A program made the position numbers and the translations under genes. Below the pieces are notes generated by a model. It worked only from the letters and a program-made list of their open reading frames with translations. It did not search any database and was not told where the DNA came from. This document shows, one piece after another, positions 1 to 9,224 of a stretch of 64,000 nt of DNA. Source of the stretch: Burkholderiales bacterium (GTDB lineage Bacteria > Pseudomonadota > Gammaproteobacteria > Burkholderiales > Casimicrobiaceae); NCBI GenBank assembly GCA_016790165.1, contig JAEUPL010000001.1:1-64000 (forward strand), in the 5' to 3' direction. Position 1 is the stretch's first letter, and every line of letters begins with the position of its first letter.

Positions 1-29
1 CCCCAACGCCCAATCCCCAGCACCCTAAA

Positions 30-58
30 AGGCAACGAGTCATCTCGTTGCCTTTTTT
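30..58. terminator. bidirectional Rho-independent terminator
   Basis: A perfect 10-bp stem (30-39 with 44-53, loop TCAT) is followed by a T-run at 53-58 and preceded by an A-run at 27-30. It can therefore end a plus-strand transcript entering from outside the window and the minus-strand pteridine reductase transcript. Confidence 0.85.
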
Positions 59-90
59 ATTGCTGTCGCATCCCCCCGTCGACGCCGCCG

Positions 91-861
91 CTACAGCGCC
101 ACGCTGCGTCCACCGTCTACGTTGATCGTCTGGCCGGTGACAAACTGAGCGTCGTCAAGCAGGTACTTGACCGCCTCAGCGATTTGCCCCACGCCACCTT
201 CCCTGGCGAGCGGGATTCGACTGAGCAACTGCACGCGCGACACAGGGTCAATTTGTCCGTCGGCAGGCCACTCGATGGAACCAGGGGCCACGGCGTTAAC
301 GCGAATGTCCGGGGCGAGGTCTATCGCCAACGCGCGTGTCATCGCCGCAAGCCCCGCCTTGGCAATGTTGTAAACCACATAGCCTGGCAGAGGTCGCTCG
401 GCGTGGATGTCTGTGATGTTGACGATACTGCCGCTGCGAGCACGCAGCGAGGGTACTGCAGCTTGACTGAGCCACAGCGGCGCCTTCAGATTGCTACCGA
501 TCAGATCGCTCCAGACCTGCTCGTTGATTTCCTCGATGGCCGTTGGATAGAAGGTCGACGCGTTGTTGACTAGCGCGTCAAGACGCCCGAACAACCCAAC
601 CGCCTGCGCGACCAGATTGACCACCGTATCGAGCGCCAGAAGATCGCCCTGTAGGGTGGCCGCCGAATTCGGTCGCTGCGCATTCAACTCATTTGCCAGG
701 CGTTCAGCGTCTTCGCGGGATGCGCGATAATGAATGATCACCCTCCACCCTGCGCAGTGCAGGCGCCGGACGATGGCCGCTCCGATACGCCGGGCACCGC
801 CGGTGACTAGCGCCACCCGGTGCTGTTGGATTCCGCCGCTAATGTCGATGTCGTTTGTCAC
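91..861 (-). CDS. SDR-family pteridine reductase (FolM-like)
   Basis: Short-chain dehydrogenase of 256 residues. The Rossmann motif TGGARRIG lies at residues 20-27, NNAS at 99-102 and the catalytic Y164-x3-K168 in YNIAK. The TGGARRIG motif, the 'IVNITDIHAERPLPGY' stretch and the C-terminal 'TGQTINVDGG' resemble bacterial pteridine reductases, which reduce dihydropterins with NADPH in the cytoplasm. The start is the GTG at 861, preceded by GGAGG with 5-nt spacing; upstream codons in the same frame have no ribosome binding site and read through the divergent gene. It is divergent from, and overlaps by about 20 bp, a MidA-like methyltransferase; this pairing is common in proteobacteria. Another SDR activity cannot be excluded. 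Confidence 0.82.
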   Translation of the reverse strand: MTNDIDISGGIQQHRVALVTGGARRIGAAIVRRLHCAGWRVIIHYRASREDAERLANELNAQRPNSAATLQGDLLALDTVVNLVAQAVGLFGRLDALVNNASTFYPTAIEEINEQVWSDLIGSNLKAPLWLSQAAVPSLRARSGSIVNITDIHAERPLPGYVVYNIAKAGLAAMTRALAIDLAPDIRVNAVAPGSIEWPADGQIDPVSRVQLLSRIPLAREGGVGQIAEAVKYLLDDAQFVTGQTINVDGGRSVAL

Positions 862-2032
862 TGTTCCTCCTGCCAGCAGCAAGCTACCGCCGCCAAACGT
901 AACGCAACAGGCACACTGCCAGCGGGTGGCCGAGCATGTTCGGCAACGCATGCAACAGTCGACACGGTGTGTAAACGGGGAAATTGCTTTCGTCGATTTT
1001 ATGAGGGAGGTGCTGTACGCACCGAACCTCGGCTACTACAGTGCGGGCGCGACAAAGTTCGGCGCCGCCGGCGACTTTGTGACCGCGCCGGAGCTGTCGG
1101 AACTATTCGGTGTCGCCGTCGCTGACTCCTTTGCCGCCTGGCAGCCGTCGTCAGTTCTCGAACTTGGCGCGGGCAGCGGCCGCCTCGCGCAGCAGTTCAT
1201 CGAGGGCGCAACCTGGCGGCCCGCTTACTCCATTCTTGAGTTGAGTGCTGACTTGCGTGAGCGGCAACAACAACGCCTGAGCTCGCACTCTGTGACGTGG
1301 CTTGACGCAATGCCCGGGCGACTTGTCGGACTGACGCTGGCGAACGAAGTGCTGGATGCGACCCCTTGCGAACTGGTTCGGTATCACGCGGGGCAGTACG
1401 AACGTGGCTATGTGACGGTCGTGAACGACACGTCGGATCACCGAATAGGCAGTTGGCGTTTCGTCATGACCTGGCACCCCATTGCGGATGCGCAGCTACG
1501 CGCCGTCGCTCAAGAGCGAATTCCCGCAATCGACGGCTATGTAAGTGAAATCAACCTTGAGGCGGAGGCGCTGATCGCGACACTCTGTGACCGGCTGGAC
1601 GATGGCGCGATTTGCATGGTCGACTATGGCTTTCCCCGCAGGGAATACTACGTTCCTGATCGTCGCGGAGGGACGTTGGCCTGCCACTACCGGCAACAGG
1701 TTCACTTTGATCCATTGCTGCTGCCAGGCTTGCAGGATGTGACGGCGCACGTAGACTTCACTGCCATGGCGGAGGCGGCGGTGGATGCGGGCGCGGAAGT
1801 GATTTGTTACTGTGCGCAGGCACAATTTCTGCTGGCTGCGGGCCTGCTCGATCGAATGCAACGGACCCCGTGGCCCGACGAGCGATCGCGCGTCACGGCC
1901 ACGTCGGCAATACAGAAGTTGCTCGCGCCAACCGAGATGGGCGAGTTCTTCAAAGTGCTGATTGTCGGAAAAGGTGAGGCGCTCACTGCGCTGGCGCCGC
2001 TGGCTGCGATCGATCAGAGTTACCGTTTGTAG
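842..2032 (+). CDS. class I SAM-dependent methyltransferase, MidA/NDUFAF7 family (DUF185)
   Basis: A 396-residue protein. The family's N-terminal block (FMREVLYAPNLGYYSAG, then KFGAAGDFVTAPE) is followed by the SAM-binding glycine loop LELGAGSGRL at about residues 106-115 and by LANEVLDATP. Family members methylate arginine; the mitochondrial homologue acts on NDUFS2 of complex I. The bacterial substrate is unknown. The start is ATG 842 or ATG 848. Both precede the conserved LPPP segment and overlap the divergent reductase start, so the two promoters must lie inside each other's coding sequence. The exact start is uncertain because no strong ribosome binding site is visible. Confidence 0.85.
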   Translation: MSMSFVTVPPASSKLPPPNVTQQAHCQRVAEHVRQRMQQSTRCVNGEIAFVDFMREVLYAPNLGYYSAGATKFGAAGDFVTAPELSELFGVAVADSFAAWQPSSVLELGAGSGRLAQQFIEGATWRPAYSILELSADLRERQQQRLSSHSVTWLDAMPGRLVGLTLANEVLDATPCELVRYHAGQYERGYVTVVNDTSDHRIGSWRFVMTWHPIADAQLRAVAQERIPAIDGYVSEINLEAEALIATLCDRLDDGAICMVDYGFPRREYYVPDRRGGTLACHYRQQVHFDPLLLPGLQDVTAHVDFTAMAEAAVDAGAEVICYCAQAQFLLAAGLLDRMQRTPWPDERSRVTATSAIQKLLAPTEMGEFFKVLIVGKGEALTALAPLAAIDQSYRL

Positions 2033-2086
2033 GGACGCCCGCAGAAGTTCGCGACGGCGCCCGCTTGCGATCCACTCAATCGGCCG

Positions 2087-2917
2087 TCAAAGGGTGAGTT
2101 CAAGGTTGTCCAGCAGGCGCGGGGCACCCAGTCGAGCCGCACCGAGAATCACTAACTCGCGGTCATCGTCCGCCGGGGGCATCAAGTCCTTGCGTCGGCG
2201 CACGGTGACGTAGTCGGAGCGCCATCCGTGACGATCCAGCTCCGTCATCGCTTCGGCCTCAATGATGCGGTAGGAATGCGTTCCCGTGCGAACCGCGTCC
2301 GCGACCTCATGCAGTACGCGATACAGTCGCGGCGCCTCGGCGCGCTCCGCAGGCGTCAGGTACTGGTTTCGGGACGAGAGGGCGAGGCCGTCGGCGGCAC
2401 GCACGGTGTCGGCGAGGATGATCTCGACAGGGAGCGCGAGCTGACGCACCATCGTTTGCAGCACAAGGCACTGCTGATAGTCTTTCTTTCCGAACACGGC
2501 GGCGGTCGGTTGCACCATATTGAACAGCTTGAGGACCACCGTCGCAACGCCGCGAAAATGTCCGGGCCGCACGGCGCCTTCGAGAATGTCTTCGATCCCG
2601 GCGGGCTGAACGGTATAGGTCTGCGGCTCGGGATAAAGCTCAGCCTCGTCCGGCGCGAAAACCACATCGCAGTCAATACTTTCGAGCTTCCTGCAATCGT
2701 CGGCAAGCGTGCGTGGGTAGCGGTCGAAGTCTTCCTTCGGCCCAAACTGAAGGCGGTTGACGAAAATGCTCACAACGGTGCAAGCGCCCCGCGGCGCGGC
2801 CTCTTCCACCAGCCGGAGATGGCCATCGTGGAGGTTTCCCATCGTGGGAACGAACACGTTGTTCGGGACTTGCCGCAAGTATTTGCGCAATTCGGCAACG
2901 GTGTGAATGACTTCCAT
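2087..2917 (-). CDS. panC: pantothenate synthetase PanC
   Basis: ATP-dependent condensation of pantoate with beta-alanine to pantothenate, in CoA synthesis in the cytoplasm. The 276 residues match the usual length. Seen: the HIGH-like motif region MGNLHDGH at 26-33, the substrate segment IFVNRLQFGPKEDFDRYPRT, the pantoate-binding VFGKKDYQQ and the KMSKS-equivalent LSSRNQYL. The start at 2917 (MEVIHTV) has GGAGG 8 nt upstream; 13 further in-frame codons upstream are not needed. It lies 38 bp downstream of a HAD phosphatase on the same strand, probably co-transcribed. PanB and PanD are not in the window. Confidence 0.95.
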   Translation of the reverse strand: MEVIHTVAELRKYLRQVPNNVFVPTMGNLHDGHLRLVEEAAPRGACTVVSIFVNRLQFGPKEDFDRYPRTLADDCRKLESIDCDVVFAPDEAELYPEPQTYTVQPAGIEDILEGAVRPGHFRGVATVVLKLFNMVQPTAAVFGKKDYQQCLVLQTMVRQLALPVEIILADTVRAADGLALSSRNQYLTPAERAEAPRLYRVLHEVADAVRTGTHSYRIIEAEAMTELDRHGWRSDYVTVRRRKDLMPPADDDRELVILGAARLGAPRLLDNLELTL

Positions 2918-2955
2918 ATTGCGTTTCCTCCGGTGCAGCCGCGACGCCGCCGCCA

Positions 2956-3603
2956 CTACGCCATCGCGTGAATCGTATGCACCAACTGTGTCGGTGACTC
3001 AATGATGCGCGAAGCGCCGGCCAGACGCAACTCACGATCCGAGCCAAAACCCCACAGCACGCCGAGCGAATGCGTTCCCGCATGTTGCGCGGCTTCGATG
3101 TCCTTGTCTCGATCTCCGATCATGACAGCGACTTCGGGCGCCACGTTGTAACGCGTCACCAGGTGCGCCAGCAGGTCGGTCTTCCTGTCGAATCGGCCAT
3201 CCAGTTCCGGCCCATGAATGCCATCAAAGTAGCGCTCAAGCCCGAAATGTCCGATGATCCGCTCCGCGAACACGCGGGGTTTGCTGGTGCAAAGTGCAAT
3301 AGTGAATCCTTGCAGATGAAGCTGGCGCACGGCCTCATCAATCCCGTCGTACAGACGATTTTCCTGCCAGCCAAGTTCGTCATAGCGCTCGCGGTACAGG
3401 CGTAGCGCCGCCTCCACGTCGATACCCGGAAAGACTCGCGGCAGTGACTCCCGAAACGGCGGTCCGACAAACGGGTGCACTTCAGTGTTTGAAAGCAACG
3501 GCAGATCCAGACGCTGCAACGCATAATTCAAGCAACGCGCGATCCCTTCGAAATTGTTCGAAACGGTGCCATCGAGATCGAAAAACAGGGTGGTGATCGG
3601 CAC
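2956..3603 (-). CDS. HAD-superfamily phosphatase, phosphoglycolate phosphatase-like
   Basis: HAD hydrolase of 215 residues from a GTG start. Motif I is FFDLDGT with nucleophile D9 and acid D11; motif II is the CTSKP segment; motif III/IV is VMIGDRDKDIEAA. The cap and length fit the Gph/PpaX group, which removes phosphate from phosphoglycolate or similar small phosphoesters; the real substrate is not shown. The start at 3603 places VPITTLFFDLDG at the N terminus as in relatives, but its ribosome binding site is weak and an ATG at 3675 would add 24 residues. It precedes panC on the same strand. Confidence 0.8.
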   Translation of the reverse strand: MPITTLFFDLDGTVSNNFEGIARCLNYALQRLDLPLLSNTEVHPFVGPPFRESLPRVFPGIDVEAALRLYRERYDELGWQENRLYDGIDEAVRQLHLQGFTIALCTSKPRVFAERIIGHFGLERYFDGIHGPELDGRFDRKTDLLAHLVTRYNVAPEVAVMIGDRDKDIEAAQHAGTHSLGVLWGFGSDRELRLAGASRIIESPTQLVHTIHAMA

Positions 3604-3823
3604 TGAAATTTGTCCGCTGGTGAACAGGAGCAATGCGCGCTGAAGCCTTGATGCCCTTCCTTGCCGTAGCCCCACGACGGCCCTGAAAAGGACGCCTCGA
3701 ATCGATCGCGTCGATATTCGCTCCCCGTGCCCATTCGTTCTGGCGGCGAGTTCTTAGAATCTGACCGAAGGTACGATGCGGGCCGAAGGCTGGCGTCGGT
3801 GAACGACACAACCAGCGAGACGT

Positions 3824-4609
3824 ATGACCGAGAAGTTTATCGAAGGCCGGATTACTGGACGCCGAGACTTCAGCGATTCGCTGTTTGCGCTGCAGTTTGC
3901 GGCGGATATTGAGCCATTTGTTGCGGGCCAGTATTGCCGTCTCGGCCTGCCGCTGACAGGCGTTGCGGACGACCCCGGCGCCATGGCGGCAACGCTAACC
4001 ATGCGCCCGTACTCGCTGGTCAACGCACCCGAAGAGCGGCCGTACGAAGTCATCATTACGTTGGTCCCAGCCAGCGCGGGGGGCGTGCTGACACCGGCGT
4101 TGCACCGATTGCAGCCGGGCGATGCCGTCTGCGTCGGGCCGCGCGCACATGGCTTCTTTTCGTTGCCGGAAGTGCCGGCCGCGCCTGTGCTCTGGGCGCT
4201 GGCGACGGGCACCGGCAATGGCGCCTTCCTCGCCATGCTGAAGACGGCGCGAGCCTGGGAGCAGTTCGAGCGTGTCGTGCTGGTTCACGCGGTTCGCCAC
4301 GCGAACGAATTGACCTACCGCGAGCAAGTCGCGGAACTCGCCACGCGCTACGGCACACGCCTGCATTACGTGCCGGTCGTGTCCCGCGAAGCGGTCGCCG
4401 ACGCACTCACGGGACGCATTCCCGCGCTCATTGCCACCGGCGAACTTGAACGCCGGGCGGGCATCACCCTCAGTGCAGAAACCGCCCATTGCATGCTCTG
4501 TGGCAATCCGCAAATGGTGGCCGATACGCTAGCCGTCCTCGAAAGCAAGGGCCTACGCAAACACCGCCGCCGCACCCCGGGCCAGATTACTACTGAGGCG
4601 TATTGGTAG
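3824..4609 (+). CDS. fpr: ferredoxin/flavodoxin-NADP+ reductase
   Basis: FAD-dependent reductase of 261 residues moving electrons between NADPH and ferredoxin or flavodoxin in the cytoplasm. The FAD motif RPYSLVN is at 61-67 and the NADP-binding region contains WALATGTGNGAFLAMLK. The C-terminal half has MLCGNPQM and ends TEAYW, as in the bacterial Fpr subclass. ATG 3824 gives the usual family length. It is divergent from the HAD-panC pair and is followed directly by a pair of structured 70-bp repeats that may act in 3'-end formation. Confidence 0.92.
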   Translation: MTEKFIEGRITGRRDFSDSLFALQFAADIEPFVAGQYCRLGLPLTGVADDPGAMAATLTMRPYSLVNAPEERPYEVIITLVPASAGGVLTPALHRLQPGDAVCVGPRAHGFFSLPEVPAAPVLWALATGTGNGAFLAMLKTARAWEQFERVVLVHAVRHANELTYREQVAELATRYGTRLHYVPVVSREAVADALTGRIPALIATGELERRAGITLSAETAHCMLCGNPQMVADTLAVLESKGLRKHRRRTPGQITTEAYW

Positions 4610-4613
4610 GAGC

Positions 4614-4683
4614 GAAGCCGAAAGTGGGCCGCAGGCCCAAGAGGGGCCCCACGCAGTGGGGATCGTCTTTCGGCTGAGCGACG
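4614..4683. repeat. structured 70-bp intergenic repeat, copy 1
   Basis: An exact 70-bp match to 4736-4805, in the same orientation. Its ends form a stem (GCCGAAAG at the left with CTTTCGGC at the right). Two smaller dyads sit inside: GGGCC..GGCCC and CCCCAC..GTGGGG. The multi-stem shape resembles REP-type intergenic elements. It begins 5 bp after the fpr stop codon. Confidence 0.85.
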
Positions 4684-4735
4684 CGCGCGACGCAGCCGAC
4701 GCGGAGTTGCGATTGCCAAACGGAGCGCGCAGAAG

Positions 4736-4805
4736 GAAGCCGAAAGTGGGCCGCAGGCCCAAGAGGGGCCCCACGCAGTGGGGATCGTCTTTCGGCTGAG
4801 CGACG
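4736..4805. repeat. structured 70-bp intergenic repeat, copy 2
   Basis: Second exact copy of the 4614-4683 element, offset by 122 bp, with a different 52-bp spacer between them. Short cysteine- and proline-rich reading frames across the pair are a by-product of the repeat and not genes. Confidence 0.85.
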
Positions 4806-4927
4806 GGAGAACGCAATCCACAGCAGAGGCCAAAGCGTCCGCAACGGCACGAGAAACGCCCGAAAAGCCTGCGAGGCGGTGTGCCCGTATCTACACTTAA
4901 GGTCCGCTCCACACCCACGTCAAAACC

Positions 4928-5218
4928 ATGGCCGCCTATCTCGTTGTAGACACACTGCTCGACAATCCTGAGCTGTACGAACAGTACAAGCTCAGAGCCA
5001 AACCACTCGTTGAGCAATATGGTGGCGAGTATCTGGCGCGCGGCGGCGCGTTGACACCCAAGGAAACTGCGCTCTGGTCACCCACCCGGCTTGTGCTCGT
5101 GAAATTCCCCGATGTCGCGACGGCCAATCGTTTCTACGAGTCGCCGGAATATCAGGAGGTGCTCAAGATCAGCCAGCAGTCTGCGCGGCGGACGGTGGTG
5201 GTGCTCGAAGGCGTTTGA
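4928..5218 (+). CDS. DUF1330-family small protein
   Basis: A 96-residue protein of the ferredoxin-like (dimeric alpha-beta barrel) fold: MAAYLVVDTLLDNPELYEQYK, a central GGEYLARGG and the C-terminal RTVVVLEGV. These are the usual DUF1330 landmarks. The biochemical role of the family is unknown. It stands alone between the repeat pair and the convergent ABC exporter gene. ATG 4928 is the only sensible start. Confidence 0.85.
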   Translation: MAAYLVVDTLLDNPELYEQYKLRAKPLVEQYGGEYLARGGALTPKETALWSPTRLVLVKFPDVATANRFYESPEYQEVLKISQQSARRTVVVLEGV

Positions 5219-5363
5219 GGAAACGCTGAACACGCCGCCTACGAGCCGCGCCGCACTCGGTCGCATTGCGAAGCCGCGTCTCAGCCTGACCACGACGGTC
5301 TTTCGCTTCGCAATCCACACCCCGCGCGTCGCGCAGCGACGTTGGGCCTGATTCAGCGATGCC

Positions 5364-7238
5364 TCAGCTTTCGCCCAGAAAGCCGCCGCTCTGGTGCGCC
5401 CACAGCCGGGCGTACAGACCATCTTTTGCCAGCAGCGACTTATGGTCGCCTTCCTCGACAATTCGGCCTTCGTCAAGCACGATCAGCCGATCCATTGCAG
5501 CGATCGTTGACAGGCGGTGTGCAATGGCAACGACCGTCTTGCCCTCCATCAGGCGATAGAGGCTTTGCTGAATTGCCGCTTCCACCTCGGAGTCGAGTGC
5601 GCTCGTTGCCTCGTCGAGCAGCAGGATCGGGGCGTCTTTCAGCATCACCCGGGCGATCGCGATGCGCTGCCGCTGCCCGCCAGAGAGCTTGACGCCGCGT
5701 TCGCCCACATGGGCGTCGTACGCCGTGCGGCCCTTCGGGTCGGTCAGTCGCTGGATGAATTCGTGCGCTTCGGCGCGCTTCGCCGCATGCAGCATGTCGT
5801 CATCACCCGCATCGGGGCGACCATAGAGGATGTTGTCGCGCACCGAGCGATGCAGCAGCGACGTGTCCTGCGTCACCATGCCGATGTTGGCGCGCAGGCT
5901 GTCCTGCGTCACCGTGGCGATGTCGGTGCCGTCAATGAGGATCTGGCCGCTGTCGATGTCGTAGAAGCGCAGCAGCAGATTGACCACCGTCGACTTGCCG
6001 GCACCGGAGCGCCCCACGAGGCCGATCTTCTCCCCCGGCCGAATGGTGAGCGAAAAGTTCTGCAGTACCGCTTTGGGCGCCGGCAACGGCATCGACGCGT
6101 CCGCTGGTGCGACGGCGCGGCGGTCCTGTGCGTAGGTGAACGTGACGTTGTCAAAACGCACCTCGCCGCTGGGCACGCGAAGCGGCACCGCATCCTTCGC
6201 ATCCATGATCGTTTGCCGCTTGGCCAACGTGTCCAGCCCATCGCGCACCGTGCCGATGTGCTCGAACAGGCCGGCGAGCTCCCACATGATCCAGTTCGAC
6301 ATGCCGTTGAGGCGCAGGGTCATCGCCGTCGCGGCAGCCACGGCGCCGACGCCCGCCGCGCCGTCAGACCACAGCCAGAGGGTAACGCCAACCGTCGACA
6401 GCGTGAGCCCGATGATCAGCACGTGGTGCACGATGTCGAACGCGGTGATGTAGCGCCACTGCGTGTATACGGTGGACATGAACTCCTGCATCGCATTTTT
6501 CGCGTAGCCCGCCTCGCGTTGGGCGTGCGAGAACAGCTTGACGGTGGCAATGTTGGTGTAGGCGTCGGTGATGCGACCGGTCATCAGCGAGCGCGCATCC
6601 GCCTGTGTTTGCGAGATCTTCGCCAGGCGCGGCACGAAGTACCAGCAGGCGCAGCCGTAGGCGATCACCCAGGCGATGAAGGGCAGTGCGATGCGCCAGT
6701 CGAAGCCACCGGCTCCGAGCACCATGGTGACAAAGTAAACGATGACGAACACCATCACGTCGGCAAGGATCATCCACACGTCACGCACCGCGAGTGCGGT
6801 CTGCATTACTTTGGTCGCGACGCGCCCCGCAAACTCATTCTGGTAGAAGCTCATGCTCTGCCCGAGCATCATGCGGTGGAAATTCCAGCGCAACCGCATC
6901 GGGAAATTGCCCATGATGGTCTGATGCTTGAAGAATGCAAACACCGAAACCAGCACGGGGCTCGCTATGAGCAAACCGAACAGCAGAATCAACCCGTCGG
7001 CGTGCTTCTCCCACAGTTGCGCCGGCTCGGTTTTTGCCATCCAGTCCACTAGCCGTCCCATCATGGCAAACAGCAGGGCTTCGATCAGGCCGATCACCCC
7101 GGCCGTCACGGTCACCGCAGCCATGTAAGGGCGCAGCCCCTGCGTGCAGGACCACAGAAACGGCCAGAGTGACTTCGGCGGTGCCGGGGGCACGTCGTCA
7201 GGATAGGTGCTGACCAAATTTTCGAATCGCTGAAACAT
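5364..7238 (-). CDS. ABC exporter, fused permease and ATPase
   Basis: A half-transporter of 624 residues: an N-terminal six-helix transmembrane domain (to about residue 330), then a nucleotide-binding domain with Walker A GRSGAGKST near 410, signature LSGGQRQRIAIAR near 516, Walker B ILLLDEATSALD near 535 and the switch AHRLSTIAAMDR. It would dimerise in the inner membrane and export a hydrophobic or multidrug-type substrate; no substrate is evident. It starts at 7238, only 4 bp after the stop of an MFS exporter on the same strand, so the two form an operon. Confidence 0.9.
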   Translation of the reverse strand: MFQRFENLVSTYPDDVPPAPPKSLWPFLWSCTQGLRPYMAAVTVTAGVIGLIEALLFAMMGRLVDWMAKTEPAQLWEKHADGLILLFGLLIASPVLVSVFAFFKHQTIMGNFPMRLRWNFHRMMLGQSMSFYQNEFAGRVATKVMQTALAVRDVWMILADVMVFVIVYFVTMVLGAGGFDWRIALPFIAWVIAYGCACWYFVPRLAKISQTQADARSLMTGRITDAYTNIATVKLFSHAQREAGYAKNAMQEFMSTVYTQWRYITAFDIVHHVLIIGLTLSTVGVTLWLWSDGAAGVGAVAAATAMTLRLNGMSNWIMWELAGLFEHIGTVRDGLDTLAKRQTIMDAKDAVPLRVPSGEVRFDNVTFTYAQDRRAVAPADASMPLPAPKAVLQNFSLTIRPGEKIGLVGRSGAGKSTVVNLLLRFYDIDSGQILIDGTDIATVTQDSLRANIGMVTQDTSLLHRSVRDNILYGRPDAGDDDMLHAAKRAEAHEFIQRLTDPKGRTAYDAHVGERGVKLSGGQRQRIAIARVMLKDAPILLLDEATSALDSEVEAAIQQSLYRLMEGKTVVAIAHRLSTIAAMDRLIVLDEGRIVEEGDHKSLLAKDGLYARLWAHQSGGFLGES

Positions 7239-7242
7239 GACA

Positions 7243-8577
7243 CTAACCCTGTGTTGGCAGCGCTGCGGGCGCGGGCAGACTGCGCGTTCCCATAACGACG
7301 GTGCTGCGCCACGCGAAAACGGTCAAGATCACGGCGCAGAGACCCGCGAGCGCGAGCGATGCCCGCAGACCGATGTGCTCGCCCACGTAGCCGCCGATCA
7401 GCGCGCCGGGGCCTGCGCCGATCAGAATCAACCAGCGCATGGTGCTGGTCATGCGGCCAAGTAAAGGCTCGGGCGTCACCGCCTGCCGCAGCGACAGGAA
7501 GTTCACGAAAATCAGCGTTGCACCGCCGGAGAAGCAGGTCAGCATCACGCCAAAAAGCACCACACCGAGCGCATTGGCCGGAGCAATGGCCAGTGCAAGC
7601 CAACCCACCGCACTCACGGCGAAGCCGGCGACGATGGTGGGGCCGGGCCCGACCCGTTCGCTGACCCGTTTGCCGTACACGCTCGCGAGAATGGTGCCCA
7701 CGCCCATGCCGACGTAGCACATGCCGATCGCCTGCGCCGTCATGCCCAGTTCACGGGTCGCGACCAGAATCTGCACCACGCTCGCCATGTGATGCAGCAA
7801 CTGCCAGCCGCCGACGAACAGCGCCAGCATCCACAGCATTCGCGTGCGGAACACAAAGCGCAGCCCTTCACGCAGTTGTTGCATGAAGCTCGCCGCCGGA
7901 CGATCAGCCAGCGACTCGTCGACGCGAATGCCGCGCAGCAAGAGCACCGATCCGGCGATCAGTAACGCGTCGAAGGCGATGGCAAACGGCGCACCCATCA
8001 GTTTGATCAGCGCGCCAGCCAGCCCGGGGCCTGCGATCTCCGAACCGGAAACTGCGAGCGCGTTCTTGCTGTGCGCCTCGACCAGCCGCTCCCGCGACAC
8101 GATCTGGGTGAGCACGATCTGCGCCGCCGTTCCGCCGAACACATGCACGCATCCGAGCACGAAGCCCACCACATAGAGCCAGGTCATCGACAGCACACCC
8201 ATCCATGCGGCGATGGGAACGGTGGCCAGCGCCAGCGCAAACACCGATTCGCCGATCACGTACACCGGCAGCTTGCGCACGCGGTCCAGCCACACACCCG
8301 CGGGCAGCGACAAGAGCACGAAAGGCACGATCTCCGCGGCCATCAGGAAGCCCATCTGCGTCGGCGTGGCGTTAAGCACGGTCGCTGCGGTGAGCGGCAA
8401 CGCCAGCATCGTGATCTGCGCGCCGAAATGCGTGATGATGACCGACACGAAGATGCGCCGATAGTTGCGGTCATGCAGCAGGTCGCCCGCGGGCAGGGCG
8501 GGCAGTCGCAGCGCAGCGCGGAGCGCCGTGGCTATTCGTTCAGACAGACTGGACAAAAAACTGGAAATAGTTTGCAT
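7243..8577 (-). CDS. MFS exporter, EntS/MFS_3-like
   Basis: A 444-residue major facilitator protein with about 12 hydrophobic segments and the inter-helix motif AGVWLDRVRKLPV of the drug/siderophore exporter branch. The start at 8577 (MQTISSF) has CCGGAG 7 nt upstream; a longer in-frame extension reads through non-coding DNA and was left out. It is first in a two-gene operon with the ABC exporter. Export of a small molecule is likely, but the substrate cannot be inferred. Confidence 0.85.
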   Translation of the reverse strand: MQTISSFLSSLSERIATALRAALRLPALPAGDLLHDRNYRRIFVSVIITHFGAQITMLALPLTAATVLNATPTQMGFLMAAEIVPFVLLSLPAGVWLDRVRKLPVYVIGESVFALALATVPIAAWMGVLSMTWLYVVGFVLGCVHVFGGTAAQIVLTQIVSRERLVEAHSKNALAVSGSEIAGPGLAGALIKLMGAPFAIAFDALLIAGSVLLLRGIRVDESLADRPAASFMQQLREGLRFVFRTRMLWMLALFVGGWQLLHHMASVVQILVATRELGMTAQAIGMCYVGMGVGTILASVYGKRVSERVGPGPTIVAGFAVSAVGWLALAIAPANALGVVLFGVMLTCFSGGATLIFVNFLSLRQAVTPEPLLGRMTSTMRWLILIGAGPGALIGGYVGEHIGLRASLALAGLCAVILTVFAWRSTVVMGTRSLPAPAALPTQG

Positions 8578-9076
8578 CGCAAACTCCGGAAAACTTGAAT
8601 GCCGTCGGCAAGCTGGCCGCACAGCGGTGAAAATGGAAACTGCAACTGCCGCCAGCGAATGGCGCCACAGTGGCAACAACAACCAGCGTAGGTTGAAACG
8701 GGAGGTCGTCAGACGCCACAAGGCGTCTGGCTACTCCTGACCGGTCAAAGCGGGTGATTTCCGCGGAATCTGCCGAATGCAGCGAGTGCGGGAAACCGGA
8801 TGGGCGCTGTGAGCGATCGTCGAGTCAACGCGGGTGTTTCGGGAAATCAAGTCCCGGGACGGACGGTGCCGGCGAGGCTGGAACCCACCGCCCTGCCATC
8901 ACGACACCGACCGCGCCGCTGTTGGCACAGGGGCGAACGAGTTGGAAGCGGGTATCAGTGGTTTGCATCGCGGCGTCCTTTCTGGTGCGGGGCGAAATGC
9001 CGGCGGCAGACACGCTCGTGGCGCGGCGCCGGCAGGTGCACGGGTAGCAATGCTACAGGGGAATGCGTGTACCCGC
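8578..9076. other. gene-poor gap with one hairpin
   Basis: About 500 bp between the MFS gene and repeat A. I see one strong 8-bp stem with a 4-nt loop (8710-8717 ACAA 8722-8729) without a T-run, which looks like a dispersed palindromic unit or a processing site. The short reading frames elsewhere here lack ribosome binding sites and have unlikely composition. Confidence 0.5.
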
Positions 9077-9200
9077 TAACAGCTTTTCGAATCTGTCGAC
9101 CAGCCGGCGGTCGATGTAGGCAAATATTCAACGAAGTCGACATGAGCACAAAAAGCGTCGAAACGCACGCCGGCTGGTCGATAACGCTAGATAGCTGTTA
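9077..9200. repeat. dispersed GTCGAC-centred palindromic repeat, copy A
   Basis: A 124-bp element bounded by the perfect inverted repeat TAACAGCT (9077-9084) and AGCTGTTA (9193-9200), with a perfect inner 14-bp inverted repeat (9096-9109 with 9168-9181) and AGTCGACATGAG near the middle (9135-9146). Related elements lie at 53041-53158, 53909-54001 and 60712-60831. It sits directly downstream of metH. Confidence 0.7.
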
Positions 9201-9224
9201 GTGGGTGGCGGCTGGCCGCCGACG

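Noticed and set aside
2041-2086. 14-nt match (AGTTCGCGACGGCG) to 63771-63784
   Set aside because: A match of this length is expected by chance in a 64-kb GC-rich window.
4553-5017. Minus-strand frames repeating RSAERRSP or KDDPHCVGPLLG
   Set aside because: They come from the two identical 70-bp structured repeats; not conserved protein domains.
5517-7052. Open frame of 511 codons opposite the ABC exporter
   Set aside because: Antisense shadow of a clear ABC transporter in GC-rich DNA; no motifs.
8754-9201. Several short frames between the MFS gene and metH
   Set aside because: No ribosome binding sites, unlikely amino acid composition, and overlap with repeat A.
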